NCBI RefSeq assembly: GCF_003762905.1
Contig: NZ_RJKS01000002.1
Location: forward strand, 124,001 to 188,000
Length of the DNA stretch: 64,000 nucleotides
Direction: 5' to 3'
Source: Curtobacterium sp. ZW137
GTDB lineage: Bacteria > Actinomycetota > Actinomycetes > Actinomycetales > Microbacteriaceae
The notes below the pieces were generated by a model. That model searched no databases, was not told where the DNA came from, and saw only the letters and a list, made by a program, of their open reading frames with translations. Shown here in pieces: positions 16,051 to 27,294 of the stretch (positions are counted from its first letter, which is position 1; each line of letters starts with the position of its first letter). The position numbers were made by a program, and so were the translations under genes.

Positions 16051-17816
16051 CGCGGGACCTCGGACCGGGGTCGGGTGGGCGCGGTCGCGGTCGGCGCGGT
16101 CGTCGCGCTCGTCGCGCTCGTCGCGCTCGTCGCGCCCGTCGCGCCCGTCGCGCTCGTCGCGCCCGTCGCGCTCAGGACGAGTTCGTCCGCGTCCAGGGCC
16201 CGGACCAGGTCGCGGTCGTGGGTCACGGCGACCACCGCTGTCCCGGCGTCCGCGAGGGCTCCGAGCCGGTCGACCACCGCCTGCCACGTCGCGCGGTCCT
16301 GCCCCGAGGTCGGTTCGTCGAGCACGATGACCGGGGGCCTCGTCGCGACGACGGTGCCGATCGCGAGGCGCCGAGCCTCCCCACCCGAGAGCGTGAAGGG
16401 GTTCGCGTCCGCGAGGTGCCGGAGCCCGAACGCGTCGAGGAGCTCGTCCACGCGCTGGTCCGTGTCCGGCATGCCGAGGGCCCGCGGGCCGGCGGCGAGT
16501 TCCTCGCGGACGGTGCGGGCGACGAACTGGTGCTCGGGGTCCTGGAAGACGGTGCCGATGCGGGCGGCGAGCTCGCGGCTGGACCAGGCGTGCGGAGCGG
16601 TCGTGGCGGTGGTGGTGCTCAGGGCCTCGGTCGCACGGAGGGTGCCGTCGGCGGGGCGGAGGAGTCCGGCGAGCGTGAGGCCGAGCGTGGACTTGCCGAC
16701 GCCGTTCGGCCCGGTGATCGCGAGGACCCGGCCGGCGCGGACCCGGAGGTCGATGCCGCTCCCGACGCGCTGCCGTTTGCCCCGCGCGGTCCCGAGTCGC
16801 TCCGCGACGAGGAGCGCCGCGTCGGGCGCTTCGCGCGGGGCGCCCTCGTCCTGCGGGCCGCCCTCGGCGAGCGGGCGAAATGCCCGGGCGGGGGCGTCGG
16901 CGGACGCCGGTATTTCGCCCGCTCGACCGGGCGCGGACTCGAGCGGGCGAAATGCCCGGGTGGGGGTCGCGGCGGACCCGGGCATTTCGCCCGCTCGACC
17001 CGGAGTGCGAGCGGGCGTGCGCGCGGAACCCCTCGCGGGTTCGGCGCCGGGGACCCACACGCCGGCCGCGGTCAGGGCAGCGCCGTGGGCGGCGAGCACC
17101 TCGGCGGGCGGCCCGTCGGCGACCACGCCTCCGCCGGGCTCGAGGAGCACGAGACGGTCGACCAGGTCGAGCCAGGTGCCGATCCGGTGCTCCACCACGA
17201 GGAGGGTCGCGCCGGTGTCGGCGAGCAGGGCCTCCACGGCGTCGTGCACCTGGGTGACGCCCGCGGGGTCGAGGTTCGCGCACGGCTCGTCGAGGACGAG
17301 GGCGCCCGGGCGCATCGCGAGCACCCCGGCGAGCGCCAGCCGTTGCCGCTGCCCGCCGGAGAGCATCGTCGTGGACCGGTCGAGCGCCAGGTCGAGCCCG
17401 ACGACGTCGAGTGCCGACCGGACCCGCTCCCACGTCTCGCCACGCGGGACACCGGTGTTCTCGCACCCGAACGCCACGTCGTCGCCGACGCGGGACATCA
17501 CGGTGTGCGCCTCGGGGTCCTGCATCACGAGTCCCACGCGGCCGCGGACGGACTCGGGCGCCGCTCCGTCGACGAGCACGGTGCCCTGCGCGGCGGCGGC
17601 GGTGTCGTCCTCGGGGTCCGGCTCGTCCGGCAGCACCGCGGCGACTGCCCGGAGGAGCGTCGACTTCCCGGCGCCGGAGGGGCCGACGATCGCGACGCGC
17701 TCCCCCGGCTCGACGACGAGGTCGACGCCGCGGACGGCCCAGGCGTCGCGGTCGGCGTACCGCCAGCCCCAGTCGTCGAACGCGATCCGGGCCGGGTGCA
17801 CGCCCGGCGTGCTCAC
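16047..17816 (-). CDS. ykoD: ECF transporter fused double ATPase (YkoD-like)
   Basis: A 589-residue protein with two ABC ATPase domains that power the ECF transporter. Domain 1 has Walker A GPSGAGKST, signature MLSGGQRQRLALAG and Walker B LVLDEPCANLD. Domain 2 has GPNGVGKST, LSGGEARRLAIG and VIVLDEPTSGQD. The linker is abnormal: it contains two copies of palindromic element A, translated as [20 protein letters not shown] and RAGEIPASADAPARAFRPLA. The C-terminus is a long Ala-Thr-Gly repeat from 9-bp tandem repeats. The GTG start at 17816 overlaps the ykoE stop. Confidence 0.9.
   Translation of the reverse strand: MSTPGVHPARIAFDDWGWRYADRDAWAVRGVDLVVEPGERVAIVGPSGAGKSTLLRAVAAVLPDEPDPEDDTAAAAQGTVLVDGAAPESVRGRVGLVMQDPEAHTVMSRVGDDVAFGCENTGVPRGETWERVRSALDVVGLDLALDRSTTMLSGGQRQRLALAGVLAMRPGALVLDEPCANLDPAGVTQVHDAVEALLADTGATLLVVEHRIGTWLDLVDRLVLLEPGGGVVADGPPAEVLAAHGAALTAAGVWVPGAEPARGSARTPARTPGRAGEMPGSAATPTRAFRPLESAPGRAGEIPASADAPARAFRPLAEGGPQDEGAPREAPDAALLVAERLGTARGKRQRVGSGIDLRVRAGRVLAITGPNGVGKSTLGLTLAGLLRPADGTLRATEALSTTTATTAPHAWSSRELAARIGTVFQDPEHQFVARTVREELAAGPRALGMPDTDQRVDELLDAFGLRHLADANPFTLSGGEARRLAIGTVVATRPPVIVLDEPTSGQDRATWQAVVDRLGALADAGTAVVAVTHDRDLVRALDADELVLSATGATSATGATGATSATSATSATTAPTATAPTRPRSEVPR
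16085..16175. repeat. 9-bp tandem repeat in the ykoD C-terminus
   Basis: GTCGCGCTC/GTCGCGCCC units repeat about nine times and encode the ATGATSATGATGATS tail of YkoD. The length is a multiple of three, so slippage would change the tail length without a frameshift. Confidence 0.8.
16868..16925. repeat. Palindromic element A, copy 5, inside ykoD
   Basis: A 58-bp copy within the interdomain linker coding region. It starts exactly 72 bp (24 codons) before copy 6. Both copies keep the ykoD frame open. Confidence 0.9.
16940..16997. repeat. Palindromic element A, copy 6, inside ykoD
   Basis: A 58-bp copy (60 bp with the flanking T/A pair), one of the best-matched arms in the window: CGAGCGGGCGAAATGCCCGG and CCGGGCATTTCGCCCGCTCG. 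It encodes the first linker insert peptide of YkoD. Confidence 0.9.
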
Positions 17817-18469
17817 GCTGCCGAGGAGCTGGGACGGCGTCGGGTGTGCTCGCGACCGACCGCGAAGGATGACAGCACCCCGGTGCGCGCGAGTGCCCGG
17901 ACGATCAGCCACGAGCCGATGCCGGCGATCACGGCACCCGAGATCGTGCCGCTGACGATGTAGACGGTCTTGAACGCGGCGTCGTACCCCGCGTACCAGA
18001 GCACCGAGTCGTTGATGCCCATCGCGAGGCCGGCTGCGGCTCCGGCGAGGACGACCACGGGGAGGCGGTACACGCGGTACAGGAACAGCGCGAGCACGAT
18101 CTCGGCGCCGAGGCCCTGCACGAGGCCCGCTTCGAGGGTGCTCCAGCCCCACTGCGTCCCGAGGAGCGCCTCGACGCTGGCCGCGACGATCTCGGCGAAG
18201 AGCGCGGCGCCGGGCTTCCGGACGACGAGCGCGACGATGGGTCCGGCGAGGAGCCAGACGCCGCCGAAGAGCGCCTGGGTCCCGGGGAGCAGCAGGGCGA
18301 CCGCTGCGGAGAGGGGCTCGTAGCCGAACTCCCAGAGCTTGAAGACGACGCCGACCGCGACGGCGAGCACGCTCGCGACGACGATGTCGACGACCCGCCA
18401 GCGGAGCGACCGCTTCGGCGCGGCCGACGTGGGGGTGGTTCGGACGGTGGACGGCGTGCTCGTAGGCAT
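17813..18469 (-). CDS. ykoE: ECF transporter S component for thiamine precursor (YkoE family)
   Basis: A 218-residue membrane protein with about six helices, homologous in pattern to YkoE: WRVVDIVVASVLAVAVGVVFKLWE, then a GGVWLLAGPIVALVVRKPGAA segment and LLGTQWGWSTLEAGLVQGLGAE. It should bind the imported substrate, probably hydroxymethylpyrimidine or thiamine. The TPP riboswitch directly upstream supports the thiamine link. The order ykoE-ykoD-ykoC matches other bacteria, with overlapping stop/start codons throughout. The start is ATG at 18469. Confidence 0.9.
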   Translation of the reverse strand: MPTSTPSTVRTTPTSAAPKRSLRWRVVDIVVASVLAVAVGVVFKLWEFGYEPLSAAVALLLPGTQALFGGVWLLAGPIVALVVRKPGAALFAEIVAASVEALLGTQWGWSTLEAGLVQGLGAEIVLALFLYRVYRLPVVVLAGAAAGLAMGINDSVLWYAGYDAAFKTVYIVSGTISGAVIAGIGSWLIVRALARTGVLSSFAVGREHTRRRPSSSAA

Positions 18470-18479
18470 CTGTCAGGAC

Positions 18480-18568
18480 TCCTCCCTGCGCCGGCATGAC
18501 CCGGATCAGGTTCGACGGTCGGAGCGCTGCTCGCTCCCTCTCAGCCCGGCGATCCCGGACTCCCGTGT
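18480..18568 (-). ncRNA. TPP riboswitch (THI element)
   Basis: On the minus strand, about 10-100 nt before the ykoE ATG, the conserved core elements are all present in order: GGGCTGAGAGGG, CGAACCTGATCCGG, then ATGCCGGCGCAGGGAGG. The last part also includes the ykoE ribosome-binding site (GGGAGGAG), so TPP binding would hide it and block translation. The variable P3 arm is the GAGCGAGCAGCGCTC hairpin. Confidence 0.95.
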
Positions 18569-18611
18569 GTGTCCTGGCAGTGTACCGCTGCCCTCGGCCC
18601 TGTGACGGGGG

Positions 18612-18935
18612 CTACTTCTTCAGGACGCGGACGAGCTTCCGGAGCACCGTGCCGGTCACCCAGACCAGCGGGATGCTGACGGCGACGAGCGAGATGAGGT
18701 TGGGCTCGAACTCGAGGTCCTTGCCCGGGCGACGGATGTACGCGCCGATCGGCACGGAGACGCCGCCGCCTCCGCCGCCACCGTTGTCGTCGCCGTCCCC
18801 GCCGCCCCCGAAGCCGAACCACCCGAGGGACACCGGGATGAGTGTCTGGTCGCCGACCTCGACCGGTTCCCCGTAGTTCGTGGAGACGCCGATGGGACGG
18901 ACCTTGTCTGCGATCTGCGTGACGATGTTGGCCAT
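18612..18935 (-). CDS. GerW/YtfJ-family protein
   Basis: A 107-residue protein starting MANIVTQIADKVRPIGVSTN, with YGEPVEVGDQTLIPVSLGWF and a Gly-rich middle, then VSVPIGAYIRRPG, as in the sporulation protein YtfJ/GerW family. A C-terminal hydrophobic helix (LISLVAVSIPLVWVTGTVL) could place it at the membrane. Members occur in non-sporulating actinobacteria with no known role. I chose the ATG at 18935. It is divergent from glgX, with 115 bp between that must hold both promoters. Confidence 0.8.
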   Translation of the reverse strand: MANIVTQIADKVRPIGVSTNYGEPVEVGDQTLIPVSLGWFGFGGGGDGDDNGGGGGGGVSVPIGAYIRRPGKDLEFEPNLISLVAVSIPLVWVTGTVLRKLVRVLKK

Positions 18936-19050
18936 GCCGGCGACGCTACTCCGCTGTGGATGGACGCCGTTCGCCCACAGACCTGCGTGCGCGGCGGACA
19001 GCACAGGGACCCGTCGATACCTTTGGCAGGACCCATCTCAGGAGGATCGT

Positions 19051-21293
<2,243 letters not shown>

Positions 21294-21297
<4 letters not shown>

Positions 21298-23801
21298 CCA
21301 GCCGTGTGCCGGTGTCGACGTACCGGCTCCAGGTCTCGCCCGACTTCGACCTGGCCGCGGCGGCCGACGTCGTCGACTACGTGCGGGACCTCGGCGCCGA
21401 CTGGCTCTACCTCTCCCCCGTGCTGCAGGCGGAGCCCGGCTCGAACCACGGTTACGACGTGGTCGACCACACCCGGATCGACGCCGAGCGCGGCGGGGAC
21501 GACGCCTTCCGCGCGCTGACCGAGGCGGCCCACGCGGCGGGCCTCGGTGTGCTGGTGGACGTCGTCCCGAACCACGTCGGCGTCGCGACGCCGGAGAGCA
21601 ACCCGTGGTGGTGGTCCCTGCTCGAACAGGGCCAGGGCTCCCCGGTCGCGCCGGCGTTCGACGTCGACTGGCAGGCCGGCGACGGCAAGATCCGGATCCC
21701 GGTGCTCGACGACCGGCTGCTGGACGCCGTCACGCTCGACACGACCCGGCAGCCCGCCGTGCTCCTCGTCGGCACGACCGCGTACCCGACCGCACCCGGG
21801 ACGGTGCACGACGACGACAGCGGCCCGGACGCCGTCGCCGCGGTGCACGCCCGGCAGCACTACGAGTTCGTGCACTGGAAGCGCGCCGACCACGACCTGA
21901 ACTACCGCCGGTTCTTCGCGGTGAACACCCTCGCCGCGATCCGCGTCGAGGACCCCGAGGTCTTCGCGGCCTCGCACGTCCTCGTCGGGGAGTGGTTCCG
22001 GGACGGCCTCGTCGACGGCCTCCGGACCGACCACCCGGACGGGCTGTACGACCCGGCCGGCTACCTCCAGGACCTCCACGAACTGACCGGCGGTGCCTAC
22101 ACGCTCGTCGAGAAGATCCTCGAGCCGGGTGAGGAACTCCCGGCGAGCTGGCCGGTGGACGGCACCACCGGCTACGACGCGCTCGGCATCGTCGACCGGC
22201 TGTTCGTCGACCCCCGTGGTGAGGAACCGCTCTGGGCGACCGTGGACGCCGAGCCCGCCGACTGGCAGGCGCTGACGCACGACACCCGGCGCGGGATCGC
22301 CGAGGGCATCCTCGGCAGTGAGGTCGACCGGCTCGCGCGGCTCCTCGGGGCGGACGGCACGGCGCAGGACCTCGACCACGCCCGCGTCGTCGATGCCCTC
22401 GCCGAGGTCATCGCGTCGTTCGACGTCTACCGCACCTACCTCCCCGAGGGCGCGCACCACCTCCTCACCGCCCTCGAGCTCGCCGCCGAGACCCGCCCCG
22501 ACCTCGACGACGTCATCGACCGGATCGCCCCGGCGCTCGTCGACCCGTCGAACGCAGCCGCGATCCGGCTCCAGCAGACCAGCGGCATGGTGATGGCGAA
22601 GGGCGTCGAGGACACCGCCTTCTACCGCACCGCGAAGCTCAGCTCCCTGAGCGAGGTGGGCGGCGACCCGAGCATCTTCTCGGTCGGTCCGGACGAGTTC
22701 CACGCCGCGCAGCGCGAGCGCCTCGCCAGCTGGCCCCACACGATGACGACGCTCACCACCCACGACACGAAGCGCAGCGAGGACACCCGCGCCCGGATCG
22801 CGGTGCTCGCCGAGCTCGGCGACGAGTGGACCGAGACCTTCCAGCGGCTGCACGCCCTGGCCCCGCTCGAGGACGAGGTCTTCGCGAACCTGCTCTGGCA
22901 GGCGATCGTCGGCGCCCGTCCGGCCTCGCGCGAACGACTGCACGCCTACGCCGAGAAGGCCGCGCGCGAAGCGGGGAACAGCACGACCTGGACGGAACCG
23001 GACGAGGACTTCGAGGGCCGCATGCACGCGCTCGTCGATGCGTCCTTCGACGATCCCGCCGTGGTCGCACTGCTCGACGACCTGGACCAGCGGATCGATG
23101 CTGCCGGCTGGTCGAACGGCCTCGGCGTGAAGCTCGTCCAGCTCACCGCGCCCGGCGTCCCGGACGTCTACCAGGGCACCGAGCTCTGGGACCGCTCCCT
23201 CGTCGACCCGGACAACCGGCGCCCGGTGGACTACGCCGAACGCCGGCACCTCCTCGCCGAACTCGACGGCCCCGACGACGACGGGCCCGAGGTCCTGCCG
23301 TCCGTCGGCATCGACGGCGCCGCGAAGCTCCTGGTCACCAGCCGTGCCCTGCGCCTCCGCCGTGACCGGCCGGAGCTGTTCACCCGGTACCTCCCGATCG
23401 AGGCCACCGGCAGCGCGGCCGACCACGTCGTCGCGTTCGACCGCGGCGGCGCCGTCACGGTCGCCACCCGACTCCCGATCGGGCTGGCACGGGTCGGCGG
23501 GTGGGGCGACACGCTCATCCACCCGGCTCCCGTCGACCGCGTCGACCTCCTGACCGGGAGGCCCGTCCCGGCCTCCAGGGGCATCGCACTGTCCGAGCTG
23601 CTCACCACCTACCCCGTGGCCCTGCTGGTCCCGGCGGCGGACGTGGACGAGACCGGCCACGTCGCCGACGCGGCGACCGGGGCGGACGCGGGGCGCGCCT
23701 CCCGTCCGGCTGAGACCGCACCGACGCCGGATCCGAGCCGGACCGACTCGACCGAGACGCCCGAACAGGCGGAGATCGACATCCTGGAGGGCCACGCATG
23801 A
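21294..23801 (+). CDS. treY: Maltooligosyl trehalose synthase TreY
   Basis: An 835-residue GH13 enzyme that isomerises the reducing-end alpha-1,4 bond of a maltodextrin to alpha-1,1, giving maltooligosyl trehalose. It starts VPVSTYRLQVSPDFDLAAAA, and DGLRTDHPDGLYDPAGYL, YTLVEKILEPGEELP and MTTLTTHDTKRSEDTRAR are the usual catalytic blocks. LFTRYLPIEATG is typical of the C-terminal domain. The last about 40 residues (after VADAATGADAG) are disordered and contain the short GCCTCCCGTC motif. Start and stop overlap both neighbours (ATGA), so translation is coupled. Confidence 0.96.
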
Positions 23802-25552
23802 CCGCACCCGACCGCTACGCCGTGTGGGCGCCGGACCCCGAGCGGGTCCGCCTGGTCGTCGACGGCACCGAGTACCCGCTGACCCGGGGCGACGACGACT
23901 GGTGGCGCACCGACGAGATCGTCCCCGTGGTCGGTGCCCGGTACGGGTTCCGCATCGGCGACGACGACGCCGTCCGCCCCGATCCCCGCAGCCGGTACCA
24001 GCCGGACGGCGTACACGGTCCGTCGGAGGTCGTGGACCCGGCGCGGTTCGCGTGGACCGACGAGTCGTGGACCGGTCGGCCGGCCCGCGGCGCGGTGATC
24101 TACGAGATGCACGTCGGCACCTTCACCCCCGAGGGCACGCTCGACGCAGCCGCCGAACAGCTCGACCACCTCGTGGAGCTCGGTGTCGAGTTCGTCGAGC
24201 TCCTGCCGGTGAACGGCGTCAACGGCGAATGGAACTGGGGCTACGACGGCGTTGCCTGGTACGCGGTGCACGCACCGTACGGCGGCCCGGACGCCTACGA
24301 CCGCTTCGTCGACACCGCGCACGCGCTGGGCCTCGGCGTCATCCAGGACGTCGTCTACAACCACCTCGGACCGAGCGGCAACTACCTGCCGCTGTACGGG
24401 CCGTACCTGGTGCAGGGGCTCGCGAACACGTGGGGTGACTCCGTGAACGTCGAGCACCCGGAGGTCCGTCGGTACGTCCTCGACAACGTGCGGATGTGGT
24501 TCCGGGACCACCACGTCGACGGGCTCCGGCTCGACGCGGTGCACGCGATCCGGGACACCTCCCGGCCGCACGTGCTGGCCGACATGGCGTCGGAGACGGA
24601 TGCATACGCGTCCTTCGTCGGCAAGCCGCTCTCGCTCATCGCGGAGTCGGACCTCAACGACCCGGTCATGTTCCGGCCTCGCGAAGCCGCGGGGTACGGG
24701 CTCGCGGGGCAGTGGTCCGACGACTTCCACCACGCCGTGCACGTGGCGCTGACCGGGGAGACGAACGGCTACTACGCCGACTTCGCCCCGCTGTCGGCGC
24801 TCGCGAAGGTACTGCGGGACGGCTTCTTCCACGACGGCACGTGGTCCTCGTTCCGCGGCAAGCGGCACGGGCGGCCCATCGACCGCGGCACCTCCCCCGC
24901 GACGGCACTCGTCGTCGCGAACCAGAACCACGATCAGATCGGCAACCGCGCGGCCGGCGACCGTCTCGCCGCATCGCTGTCCGACGAGGGCCTGGTCATC
25001 GCGGCGGCCCTGACGCTGCTCGGCCCGTTCACGCCGATGCTCTTCATGGGCGAGGAGTTCGCCGCGACGACCCCGTGGCAGTTCTTCACCTCGCACCCCG
25101 AGCCGGAACTCGGCAAGGCCACCGCAGAAGGACGGATCGCGGAGTTCGCGGAGCACGGCTGGGACGAGTCGGTCGTGCCGGACCCGCAGGACCCGTCGAC
25201 GTTCCAGAACTCGAAGCTCGACTGGTCCGACGTGACGTCGGACCGGGGCACGGCGATCCTCCGCGCGTACCGGGTCCTCGTCGCGCTGCGGCGGACCGAC
25301 GAGGCCTTCGTCGACGACCGTTACGAGGCGAACGCCGTCCGCATCAGTGAGGAACGGCGCTGGCTCGTCCTCACGCGCGGGCTCCTCGGGCCGACCGCAG
25401 CACCGGTGCACGTCGTGGTGAACTTCCTCGACGACGCGGCCGAGGTCCCGGTGCCCGGCGCGACCGGCGAGGTCCTGTACGCGTTCGGTGAGGCCTCGGT
25501 CGCGACCGACTGCGTCCGGTTCACCGGGCGCGGGGTGGTCGTGCTGCGGTAG
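23798..25552 (+). CDS. treZ: Maltooligosyl trehalose trehalohydrolase TreZ
   Basis: A 584-residue GH13 enzyme that releases trehalose from maltooligosyl trehalose. The N-terminal domain (RYAVWAPDPERVRLVVDG) is the CBM48-like module. Catalytic blocks are VDGLRLDAVHAIRD (nucleophile), SLIAESDLNDP (acid) and ANQNHDQIGNRAAGDRL. With GlgX and TreY it completes the glycogen-to-trehalose pathway, important for osmotic and desiccation tolerance. The ATG at 23798 overlaps the treY stop. A large hairpin follows. Confidence 0.96.
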   Translation: MTAPDRYAVWAPDPERVRLVVDGTEYPLTRGDDDWWRTDEIVPVVGARYGFRIGDDDAVRPDPRSRYQPDGVHGPSEVVDPARFAWTDESWTGRPARGAVIYEMHVGTFTPEGTLDAAAEQLDHLVELGVEFVELLPVNGVNGEWNWGYDGVAWYAVHAPYGGPDAYDRFVDTAHALGLGVIQDVVYNHLGPSGNYLPLYGPYLVQGLANTWGDSVNVEHPEVRRYVLDNVRMWFRDHHVDGLRLDAVHAIRDTSRPHVLADMASETDAYASFVGKPLSLIAESDLNDPVMFRPREAAGYGLAGQWSDDFHHAVHVALTGETNGYYADFAPLSALAKVLRDGFFHDGTWSSFRGKRHGRPIDRGTSPATALVVANQNHDQIGNRAAGDRLAASLSDEGLVIAAALTLLGPFTPMLFMGEEFAATTPWQFFTSHPEPELGKATAEGRIAEFAEHGWDESVVPDPQDPSTFQNSKLDWSDVTSDRGTAILRAYRVLVALRRTDEAFVDDRYEANAVRISEERRWLVLTRGLLGPTAAPVHVVVNFLDDAAEVPVPGATGEVLYAFGEASVATDCVRFTGRGVVVLR

Positions 25553-25581
25553 TCACGCTCCGTGCCGCTCGGGCGAGGGGC

Positions 25582-25652
25582 GGAGTGGTGCGCGAAAGCG
25601 ACAGTGCTCGACCGGAATCCGGCCGAGCACTGTCGCTTTCCGGGACCACTCC
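25582..25652. terminator. Large hairpin between treZ and the convergent mannosyltransferase gene
   Basis: An inner perfect 17-bp stem (GAAAGCGACAGTGCTCG at 25594-25610 with its complement at 25624-25640) is nested in outer arms GGAGTGGT/ACCACTCC. It lies between convergent genes, so it is probably a bidirectional terminator. It is not a copy of elements A or B. Confidence 0.8.
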
Positions 25653-25709
25653 CGGCGGAAACTCCGCGGCGCGAGCGCCAGCGCCACCGCCGCGCGCGCC
25701 GCGCGCTCG

Positions 25710-26504
25710 TCAGTGGATCGGGTTGGACACCGCGTGCGCGTTGCGCCGCACCGACGGCAGCGGCTTGTGCTCCTTGGCGAGCGCCCGGGCCTCGCGGAGG
25801 CGCCGGTCGATGCCCCACTTCGTGACCAGGGTCAGGCTCTCCCGGACGATGTTCCCGCTCATCTTCGAGACGCCGAACTCCCGCTCGGTGAAGGTGATCG
25901 GGGTCTCGACGACCTGGAGCCCGGCCTCGAGGGCGCGCCAGCACAGGTCGACCTGGAAGCAGTACCCCTTCGAGGCGATGCCGTCGAGGTCGATGCGCCG
26001 GAGCGCCTCGGAGGTGAACACCCGGAACCCACCGGTGGCGTCCCGGACCGCGATGCCGAGTGCGAGTCGTGTGTAGAGGTTGCCGCCGCGGGACAGGAGT
26101 TCGCGGTACCAGGGCCAGTTCTCGACCTCGCCGCCCTTGATCCAGCGGGACCCGAGGACGAGGTCGTTCGTGTCCGCCAGCTCGATCAGCCACGGCAGGT
26201 ACTCCGGGTGGTGCGAGCCGTCGGCATCCATCTCGACGAGCTTGTCGTACCCGTGCTCGAGGCCCCACGCGAAGCCGGACAGGTACGCGCCGCCGAGGCC
26301 GTCCTTGACGGTGCGGTGCAGCACGTGGACGCGATCGGTCGAGGCGGCGATCGAGTCCGCGATGTCGCCGGTGCCGTCGGGCGAGTTGTCGTCGACGACG
26401 AGCACGTGCACCGTGTCGTCGGTCGCTGCAAGGGTGCGCGACACGATGGGGCGGACGTTCTCCGCCTCGTCGTAGGTCGGGATGATGACCAGGGTCTCGC
26501 TCAT
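25710..26504 (-). CDS. ppm1: Polyprenol monophosphomannose synthase (GT2)
   Basis: A 264-residue GT2 enzyme that transfers mannose from GDP-mannose to polyprenyl phosphate at the inner membrane face. The product feeds GT-C mannosyltransferases. It starts ETLVIIPTYDEAENVRPIV, with VLVVDDNSPDGTG, KLVEMDADGSHHPEYLP (DxD motif) and KGYCFQVDLCWRALEAG, all typical of DPM1/Ppm1. Other prenyl-P-sugar synthases of this type are possible. It lies 46 bp after the sortase gene, at the end of the polysaccharide locus. Confidence 0.9.
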   Translation of the reverse strand: MSETLVIIPTYDEAENVRPIVSRTLAATDDTVHVLVVDDNSPDGTGDIADSIAASTDRVHVLHRTVKDGLGGAYLSGFAWGLEHGYDKLVEMDADGSHHPEYLPWLIELADTNDLVLGSRWIKGGEVENWPWYRELLSRGGNLYTRLALGIAVRDATGGFRVFTSEALRRIDLDGIASKGYCFQVDLCWRALEAGLQVVETPITFTEREFGVSKMSGNIVRESLTLVTKWGIDRRLREARALAKEHKPLPSVRRNAHAVSNPIH

Positions 26505-26550
26505 GGTGCTCCTCGAAGTTCCGTGTCGAAGGTATCGGTCGGGTGCTGGA

Positions 26551-27294
26551 TCAGCTGTCGGACAGGGATGCGAACACGATCAGGTTGTCCGTGTAGTGCC
26601 CGGTGGCCGTGTCGAACGTGCCGTCGCACGTGATCAGGCGGAGTTGCGGGGTGGGGGTGGTGCCATAGACGTCGCTCGTCGGGAAGGCGGACTTCGAGGC
26701 GCGCTCGGTGTCCTGGACGGTGAAGGTCCGGGTGCTGCCGTCGGACATCGCGACGTGGATCTCGTCGCCGGACACGAGTTCGTCGAGACGGAAGAACACC
26801 GCGGCGCTCGTGGGGCTGTCCACGTGTCCGGCGATGACCGCGGGGCCGACCTCGCCGGGGACGATCCCGTCGCTGAACCACCCGGCGTTGTCCCAGCCCT
26901 TCGGCGGGTCCAGTTCGCCGGCGGAGCCGCGGTGCAGGTCCTCGAGCGAGGCGTCCACGCCGATCGCCGGGATCGTCACGCGGGTCGGGGTGGCGTCGGA
27001 CTTCGCTGCGGGTGCGGCCGGGTCCTGGAACCCGGTCGTGTCCCCGTCCCCCGCGGCAGCCGAGGCCGACGAACCGGACGACCCGGCCCCGGACGACCCG
27101 GCCCCAGACGACGAAGACGACGACGACGACGCACCCGCGACCGGGCCGGAACCCGATCCGGAGGCGAACGCCACCCCCGTCACGACGGCCCCCGCGACGA
27201 CGACCGCAAGAGCGGCAGCCCCCACGGCCACCCACCGACGCCGAAGACCGCGAACCGGACCAGCAGGCCCACGCGCCGACCGCCGCCCGGTCAC
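26551..27294 (-). CDS. Class F sortase
   Basis: A 247-residue membrane-anchored transpeptidase. An N-terminal helix (VAVGAAALAVVVAGAVVTGV) is followed by a Ser/Gly/Ala-rich linker with a run of Ser encoded by a GAC/GTC repeat, then the sortase fold. VIAGHVDSP carries the catalytic His and LRLITCDGTFD the catalytic Cys. The position usually taken by Arg reads GHYTDNLIVFASL, which I recall as usual for class F. The GTG start overlaps the GH8 stop (GTGA). The DUF4397 protein encoded nearby is the likely substrate, by position. Confidence 0.88.
   Translation of the reverse strand: MTGRRSARGPAGPVRGLRRRWVAVGAAALAVVVAGAVVTGVAFASGSGSGPVAGASSSSSSSSGAGSSGAGSSGSSASAAAGDGDTTGFQDPAAPAAKSDATPTRVTIPAIGVDASLEDLHRGSAGELDPPKGWDNAGWFSDGIVPGEVGPAVIAGHVDSPTSAAVFFRLDELVSGDEIHVAMSDGSTRTFTVQDTERASKSAFPTSDVYGTTPTPQLRLITCDGTFDTATGHYTDNLIVFASLSDS

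Noticed and set aside
18612-18935. Evidence that the organism forms endospores (GerW/YtfJ)
   Set aside because: The family also occurs in non-sporulating actinobacteria and no other sporulation gene is present.
25582-25652. Insertion-sequence end or inverted terminal repeat
   Set aside because: The inverted arms are only 13 bp apart inside a convergent gap with no transposase, so a hairpin terminator explains it.
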